Shown: positions 54,942-58,719 of the stretch, piece after piece
Layout of the letters: every line of letters begins with the position of its first letter
Numbering within the stretch: position 1 is the first letter of the stretch
From: Agathobacter ruminis
GTDB taxonomy: Bacteria; Bacillota; Clostridia; Lachnospirales; Lachnospiraceae
Direction: 5' to 3'
Length of the DNA: 58,719 bases
Assembly (NCBI RefSeq): GCF_002735305.1
Contig: NZ_PDYG01000056.1
Coordinates: 1-58,719 of the forward strand
The notes under the pieces: model-generated
What the model was told of the DNA's origin: nothing
What the model saw: only the letters and a program-made list of their open reading frames with translations
Database searches by the model: none
Made by a program: the position numbers and the translations under genes

Positions 54942-55634
54942 CTATGTCCGCTTCTTGTATCGTGTGCGTGCAAGCCACGCCTGATCAATCAGTTTGCTTT
55001 CATCTTTGAACCGGATGTTCAAATGAACACCGCGATCATACGGTTTGATTTCCTCAATGATTCCTTTGCCGTATTTCGGGTGTTCGATTTCTTCCCCGAC
55101 TGCATATTGTATCACACGCCTGCGCTTGTCCTCATACATCTGCTCCTGTGAGCGTCTGTCCTTGAGCACATAATTTTTGTCCGCATGCGGATTGTAGAGT
55201 GCCTTCTCATAATCATGCTTCTTCAGCCCCTCTCCAATCCGGTAAAACTCAGTCGGCGCCGCACCCACCAGCGAACAGCAATATTTCCATGCACTGCCGT
55301 GCTTGCCCGGCTGCCACAGGTGTTTCTGCGGAATCTCATAATGGTATTGCATATAATGCGCATACTCATGTGCATACAAATCAATTTTGTCCAAATGATG
55401 CATCGGATCCTTATTCATGAAACTGATAAAATACAAAGAAAATGTAAAATGCTCCTGCGTCATTTCGCTTTTCGGAGAATAAGATCCAAGTACATTTTCT
55501 TCAAACGAAAACTTAATCGGAACCTCCGCTCCATGCAAGCCGAATTCCCGGTCAAATTTGCGATACAAATTCTTAATCTCGCGCTGAAAATGCGGGATTT
55601 CTTTTTCCAAAAACTGTCTCTCTCTGATATCCAT
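54942..55634 (-). CDS. SprT-like metallopeptidase domain with CarD-like C-terminus
   Basis: A 230-residue protein. The N-terminal half carries a zinc-protease HEYAH (residues 89-93) followed by GSAWKYCCSLVGAAPTEFY, as in SprT/Wss1-like peptidases. The C-terminal part has VGEEIEHPKYGKGIIEEIK near 175, a small beta-barrel segment of the CarD/UvrD-tudor type that binds nucleic acid or RNA polymerase. The combination suggests a DNA-associated protease. It is the first gene upstream of the YdcF-like gene on the same strand. Confidence 0.75.
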   Translation of the reverse strand: MDIRERQFLEKEIPHFQREIKNLYRKFDREFGLHGAEVPIKFSFEENVLGSYSPKSEMTQEHFTFSLYFISFMNKDPMHHLDKIDLYAHEYAHYMQYHYEIPQKHLWQPGKHGSAWKYCCSLVGAAPTEFYRIGEGLKKHDYEKALYNPHADKNYVLKDRRSQEQMYEDKRRRVIQYAVGEEIEHPKYGKGIIEEIKPYDRGVHLNIRFKDESKLIDQAWLARTRYKKRT

Positions 55635-55719
55635 ATATCTTCCGTCTCTTTGCTTCCAATTCTCTAACGCCCTCTATTATACCAAACTTTCGCCCCCATT
55701 CACAGTCCTCACTCACTCC

Positions 55720-56290
55720 GCATCCTCTTCTCTCTCTCCGCCCGTATGCTGCCTCCCCCTGCCTTCTCACAGGGCATTTGGAGGCAAGATTCTCAGCAAA
55801 GCCACACGCTGCTTCTTTGAATGAAGCTGTTCTTTCAACTTTTTGCACTTCTCCGGCACAGTCTTTTCCACGCAAACATCCAATCATTTGTAGTCCTTTC
55901 CTGGGCCATATAGACCGGTTCGGAACACAGTCCGCTTGCTAAGTAAAACGACGAAGCCGGTTTTGAGCGCTCGACACCGTCTCAGAGCGTCCATCCGGGA
56001 CGCCATCGACTCTCACCGCCATCCGTGGCGGTTCGTATCGAGCGCGTCGCAAAATCGGCTTCTGTTTTACTAAGCGCACTTCCAACGATGTTCCTCTACC
56101 GGTCTATATGGCCCAGGAAAGAGATACAATCGTATCCAATATGTTTGCGTGGAAAAGACAGTTTGTCGAAGTGCAAAATCGGTGAAAGGACAGCCTCTTG
56201 AAGCAGCGCGTACGGCTTTGGAGAATCTAAGCCTCCTCGCCTATCGTGTGAAGGCAGGGGAGGCAGCGCATGGACGGAGGGAGACTAAAT
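55720..56290. repeat. Giant palindromic element, copy 2 (core in orientation II)
   Basis: This is a second copy of the element at 26921-27563. The middle arms match copy 1 in the same direction, including the inner repeat beginning CCATATAGACCGG at 55906 and its mate at 56090-56111. The enclosed 163-bp core (55927-56089) matches the reverse complement of the copy 1 core with about 11 differences. The outermost stems (GCTGCCTCCCC… against …GGGGAGGCAGCGC) are unrelated in sequence to those of copy 1 yet pair just as well. No gene is apparent in 55635-56416. Confidence 0.9.
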
Positions 56291-56416
56291 AGGATTGGGA
56301 GCAGAGACGAGTGATAGGAGAGAAACAGTGAAAGGGATGCGTAAAGAGCGAAAGTTTTGCTTTACTTTCTCGAACATCCGTTCTATAATACTTGTACACA
56401 GAAAGGAGGACATGTC

Positions 56417-56695
56417 ATGCAGCCAATCGCTGTCGATGTCATCTGCCAGCACACCCGAGACGGGGAACTGATCCCGCTACGAATCCGCCTGCTGGACGAA
56501 GACGGCATCTATCAAATCCATAAAATCCACGAATACCAGCTGCTCACACATCAAGGCACACATACCACTGCAGACGGCGTTTATATCACCGATTGCACCC
56601 TTATTTTTGTATGCAAAATTATCCTCCTCGGCCAGCTCAAACTCATTCGACTCTATTATGAGCCTGACAAAAAGATATGGAGGATGACCGCGTAA
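56417..56695 (+). CDS. Small hypothetical protein
   Basis: A 92-residue protein beginning MQPIAVDVICQHTRDGELIP, with a beta-rich composition and the ending IRLYYEPDKKIWRMTA. AGGAGGA lies eight bases before this ATG; a longer frame to 56357 has no site. I do not recognise a named domain. Similar short proteins with the VICxHxxDGxxxPLxIR pattern exist in Lachnospiraceae, sometimes after a Y-family polymerase, but no such gene is next to it here (family statement from memory, not checked). Confidence 0.7.
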   Translation: MQPIAVDVICQHTRDGELIPLRIRLLDEDGIYQIHKIHEYQLLTHQGTHTTADGVYITDCTLIFVCKIILLGQLKLIRLYYEPDKKIWRMTA

Positions 56696-56747
56696 TGCTC
56701 ATGCGACATTTTATCAGATTGAAGACACCAGTAAATCCAACTAAACA

Positions 56748-56775
56748 TTGCCAATTTCCACTATCTTGTTATAAT
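56748..56775 (+). promoter_or_regulatory. Promoter of the orphan small RNA candidate
   Basis: TTGCCA, 16 bp, TATAAT, with no start codon or coding frame following before the terminator at 56882-56914. Confidence 0.75.
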
Positions 56776-56781
56776 TAGCCT

Positions 56782-56914
56782 AGAAAAGATGCGATTACAC
56801 ATCTATTGGAGTCTCACTTCCATTAAAGGTGAACGATGTTATTAGGATTTCGCCCCTATAAGCGCGAAAATTTGTAATCACAATGGAGCAGGCTTATGCT
56901 TGCTCCATTTTTTT
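56782..56914 (+). ncRNA. Orphan structured small RNA candidate, about 133 nt
   Basis: It is bounded by a consensus promoter and a strong terminator (AATGGAGCAGGC, TTAT, GCTTGCTCCATT, T7). Inside, GATTACA (56793-56799) pairs with TGTAATC (56873-56879) to enclose hairpins TCAC/GTGA and TTTCGC/GCGAAA. It contains no credible open frame. I cannot match it to 6S RNA, SRP RNA, tmRNA or a riboswitch that I know. The next gene starts 287 bp on, so it is not an obvious leader. Confidence 0.65.
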
Positions 56915-56976
56915 ATGGAGACCAACTATATCTATGAAAAATAGATAATTCGTGGAATTTCATCCATAAATAAGAA

Positions 56977-57153
56977 TAACCAATCAATATTGATTGGTTA
57001 TCCTTTGCCTTATTTTTTTATTAACTTATGTCTTTGATAAGTTGCAACCACATTTGCAAAATCCTGATGTCTTTTTGCCTCTTCTGCAATCTCATTTCAT
57101 CTGCGATCGATCTAACAGAATAGGATTGCTATTTTAACAATAGCAATCCTATT
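56977..57153 (+). other. Palindrome and terminator-type hairpin in a gene-free stretch
   Basis: A perfect 24-bp palindrome (TAACCAATCAAT and its complement, 56977-57000) is followed by a T-rich tract. A second hairpin, AATAGGATTGCTATT with its complement, is at 57119-57153. They lie in the 505-bp gap before the 57201 gene, which otherwise shows no coding potential. Confidence 0.6.
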
Positions 57154-57200
57154 GCTTTTCTGTTATCATTTTAAGAAAGATTACGATCGGAGGAGAGCGC

Positions 57201-57725
57201 ATGGTTTATGGTGTAATTGACAAGGAGAGCTGCCGCTATTATACCTATCTCAAATCTGTTCTCGACGCTATTGAAAACAGGCAGGTTGAGTACAATTGGC
57301 TGATTACAGATACCGAAATCGTTGCCCATAACAGCAGATTAGATGCACTCAATACGAGTGTGCATTGGAAGCACGAAGACGGAAAGCCGATAGCGATTTC
57401 TGCACCAGATTACTACTTTCTATCCGGAGAAGAACTTACAAAAATTATTTCGGAAGACGATTCTCAATGGATTTGGGGTGTCCTTTCCGGATTTGAAAAA
57501 AGTATTCCGCTTGATGAGATTCTGAAATATCCGCTTCCGGAGTCAAATGGATATGAAGGCTTTTGGAAAAATCCTCCCTCCATTCAGCATCCTCTTGCAA
57601 CGATGGAAATCGTGCCATGGGACAGTTCATGCGTCCTTCTTCTCAGCACAAATAAAGAAGTCGTTGAGAAATTCAAAAAAGTGTTCCAAAAGTGCCAAGA
57701 TTTAAGTGCGTATAATTCACAATAA
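57201..57725 (+). CDS. Hypothetical protein, possible immunity-type fold
   Basis: A 174-residue acidic soluble protein with many Trp and Tyr residues (SQWIWGVLSGFEKSIP, NGYEGFWKNPPS), no signal peptide or membrane segment. I do not recognise its family. The aromatic-rich, acidic make-up and isolated position between mobile-looking repeats resemble contact-toxin immunity proteins (for example SMI1/KNR4- or DUF2691-like), but no toxin gene is visible. GGAGG lies eleven bases upstream of the ATG. Codon use is more A+T-rich than the neighbours. Confidence 0.65.
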   Translation: MVYGVIDKESCRYYTYLKSVLDAIENRQVEYNWLITDTEIVAHNSRLDALNTSVHWKHEDGKPIAISAPDYYFLSGEELTKIISEDDSQWIWGVLSGFEKSIPLDEILKYPLPESNGYEGFWKNPPSIQHPLATMEIVPWDSSCVLLLSTNKEVVEKFKKVFQKCQDLSAYNSQ

Positions 57726-57782
57726 ACTGACGTTACGAAATTTAACGATACCCTTTTTTATTGAAATAGCAATCTTTTATCA

Positions 57783-57816
57783 TGAAAAAGCATCCACTTT
57801 GTGGATGCTTTTTCAT
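57783..57816. terminator. Bidirectional terminator at the end of the tRNA-Arg array
   Basis: CATGAAAAAGCATCCAC and GTGGATGCTTTTTCATG form a perfect hairpin between the 57201 gene and the repeat array. Confidence 0.85.
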
Positions 57817-57824
57817 GTAATAAC

Positions 57825-58231
57825 GTGCGTGAGAGGGTAAAGCGGAAGTAGAAAAAGGTCCGGTGGACCTTTTTCCCGCTGAACCGACCGAAGGGCTTGC
57901 TTTCAATGTCCTGAGATCGAACCCGTTCGAATCATCCGCGGTCGCTAGTGCGTGAGAGGTTGCGGTCGTCCTGTGGACGACGCTGCGAAGCAGCAGCAAC
58001 GACCGTGCCAAAACCGACATCCGGCGGATGTCGGTTTTGGCACGACCGGAGTGGAACGTAGACCGGCAGGCGAGATCGAACCTATTCGAATCCGAACCGA
58101 TACCCGTGCGTGAGAGGGTGAAGCGGAAGTAGAAAAAGGTCCGGTGGACCTTTTTCCCGCTGAACCGACCGAAGGGCTTGCTTGCAACGCCCTGAGATCG
58201 AACCCGTTCGAATCCGAACCGGAGGTTCGTT
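57825..58231 (-). repeat. Array of tRNA-Arg 3'-end-bounded mini-elements
   Basis: Three units begin (plus-strand sense) with GTGCGTGAGAGG at 57825, 57948 and 58106, the same 12 bases as the tRNA-Arg(ACG) 3' end at 58281. Each continues with perfect hairpins: AAAAAGGTCC-GGT-GGACCTTTTT in units one and three; GTCGTCC/GGACGAC, GCTGC/GCAGC and an 18-bp stem ending CATCC-GGC-GGATG in unit two. A GACCG segment follows, then GAGATCGAACCC with a GTTCGAATCC T-loop-like tail. Units one and three are almost identical. The order of parts matches the tRNA-Leu array at 7552-7814. Confidence 0.88.
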
Positions 58232-58275
58232 GCAAGAAAAAAGCAGGACATTTACTGTCCTGCTTTTTCTTGCAA
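58230..58275 (-). terminator. Terminator of the Asp-Val-Leu-Arg tRNA cluster
   Basis: TTGCAAGAAAAAGCAGGACA and TGTCCTGCTTTTTTCTTGCAA form a long perfect-type hairpin four bases beyond the tRNA-Arg 3' end. Confidence 0.88.
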
Positions 58276-58279
58276 TTAA

Positions 58280-58353
58280 CGTGCGTGAGAGGATTCGAAC
58301 CCCCGACACCTTGGTCCGTAGCCAAGTGCTCTATCCAGCTGAGCTACACACAC
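58280..58353 (-). tRNA. tRNA-Arg(ACG)
   Basis: Acceptor GTGTGTG/CACGCAC with one G-U pair, discriminator G, anticodon loop CTACGGA (ACG), T-loop GTTCGAA. It is last of the Asp-Val-Leu-Arg cluster. Its final 12 paired bases are repeated three times downstream. Confidence 0.95.
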
Positions 58354-58381
58354 ATATTTATTTTAACCTGTCTTGCGACAA

Positions 58382-58465
58382 TGCCGGCGACCGGGGTCGA
58401 ACCGGTACGATATCGCTACCACAGGATTTTAAGTCCTGCGCGTCTGCCAATTCCGCCACGCCGGC
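58382..58465 (-). tRNA. tRNA-Leu(UAA)
   Basis: A class II tRNA with acceptor GCCGGCG/CGCCGGC, discriminator A, a long variable arm and anticodon loop CTTAAAA (TAA). Unlike the UAG isoacceptor it has no repeat array behind it. Confidence 0.95.
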
Positions 58466-58484
58466 ATACACTAAATTGTGTAAA

Positions 58485-58557
58485 TGGGACCTACAGGGCT
58501 CGAACCTGTGACCCTCTGCTTGTAAGGCAGATGCTCTCCCAGCTGAGCTAAGATCCC
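58485..58557 (-). tRNA. tRNA-Val(UAC)
   Basis: Acceptor GGGATCT/AGGTCCC, discriminator A, anticodon loop CTTACAA (TAC), T-loop TTCGAGC. Confidence 0.95.
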
Positions 58558-58575
58558 AGAACATTTTCATTCAAA

Positions 58576-58649
58576 CGACCCAGACGGGACTCGAACCCGT
58601 GACCTCCGCCGTGACAGGGCGGCGCTCTAACCAACTGAGCCACTAGGCC
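58576..58649 (-). tRNA. tRNA-Asp(GUC)
   Basis: Acceptor GGCCTAG/CTGGGTC with G-U pairs, discriminator G, anticodon loop CTGTCAC (GTC). It is the first gene of the cluster. The 70 bases beyond it hold a TATAAT-like box near 58662 and no gene. Confidence 0.93.
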
Positions 58650-58719
58650 AACTTAAAGGATTATACCTTCAAAACTTCATACATTCACATCTCTTACAAA
58701 CTTTAATGCCTAACCATTG

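Noticed and set aside
57742-58570. Open frames of 60-170 codons across the tRNA-Arg array and tRNA cluster
   Set aside because: They run through tRNA genes and hairpin repeats, as do similar frames at 7726-7992 and 33222-33869.

Overview
The window looks like the chromosome of an anaerobic Gram-positive of the Clostridia, most likely a Lachnospiraceae relative (inference). Supporting features are the moderate GC content, strong AGGAGG ribosome binding sites, abundant TTGACA/TATAAT-type promoters, intrinsic terminators, a DUF6171-like and a C_GCAxxG_C_C protein, secreted transglutaminase-like proteins with InlB-type repeats, a GH94 cellobiose phosphorylase locus and a BMP-type nucleoside importer. 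No rRNA, phage structural gene, transposase or CRISPR array is visible.

Layout. 1-1245 is a tandem array of 54-bp hairpin units that runs off the left edge. 1.4-7.4 kb (minus strand) carries a Gfo/Idh/MocA oxidoreductase, an ABC exporter, a small Cys-rich protein and an ABC-2 transporter pair. 7.5-7.95 kb is tRNA-Leu(UAG) followed by a small tandem array built around copies of its own 3' end. 8.0-11.5 kb is an operon of an acyltransferase, a GT8 glycosyltransferase and a GT8-acyltransferase fusion. A chemoreceptor (11.6-13.3 kb) is divergent from a four-gene nucleoside importer (13.6-18.5 kb). Next come an EamA transporter behind a putative attenuator, a small unknown protein, an HD-GYP/REC protein, and an operon of two secreted transglutaminase-like proteins plus an Mbeg1-like lipase (21.6-26.8 kb). 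Pyruvate kinase lies beside the first of two giant palindromic elements (26.9-27.6 kb). A lipoprotein/MFP/ABC operon follows (29.2-32.9 kb), then six tRNA genes (33.2-33.8 kb) and an operon of rdgB, an amidase, a C1 protease, an RlmL-like methyltransferase and a YwaF-like membrane protein. Two tandem HypB paralogues and a divergent Sfp-type transferase occupy 39.2-41.3 kb.

41.4-48.5 kb is a LacI-regulated sugar locus: binding protein, two permeases, LacI, and divergent GH94 phosphorylase. Three near-identical operator-like sites tie it together. 48.6-55.6 kb holds a PHP esterase, a PLD-like protein lacking the catalytic Lys, a UPF0340-like protein, a PfkB kinase, a GH51 arabinofuranosidase, a DUF6171-like protein, a YdcF-like membrane protein and a SprT-like/CarD-like protein. 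The second giant palindrome is at 55.7-56.3 kb. An orphan small-RNA candidate sits at 56.75-56.91 kb. The right edge is a tRNA cluster (Asp-Val-Leu-Arg) whose last tRNA is again followed by an array built on its own 3' end.

The gene content is mostly ordinary. The unusual material is non-coding: (i) the hairpin array; (ii) two ~600-bp giant palindromes whose 163-bp cores lie in opposite orientations between identically oriented arms, with base pairing preserved where sequence has changed; and (iii) two tRNA-tail arrays, at different tRNAs, that share one architecture and look like tandemly integrated mini-elements bounded by direct repeats of the tRNA 3' end.
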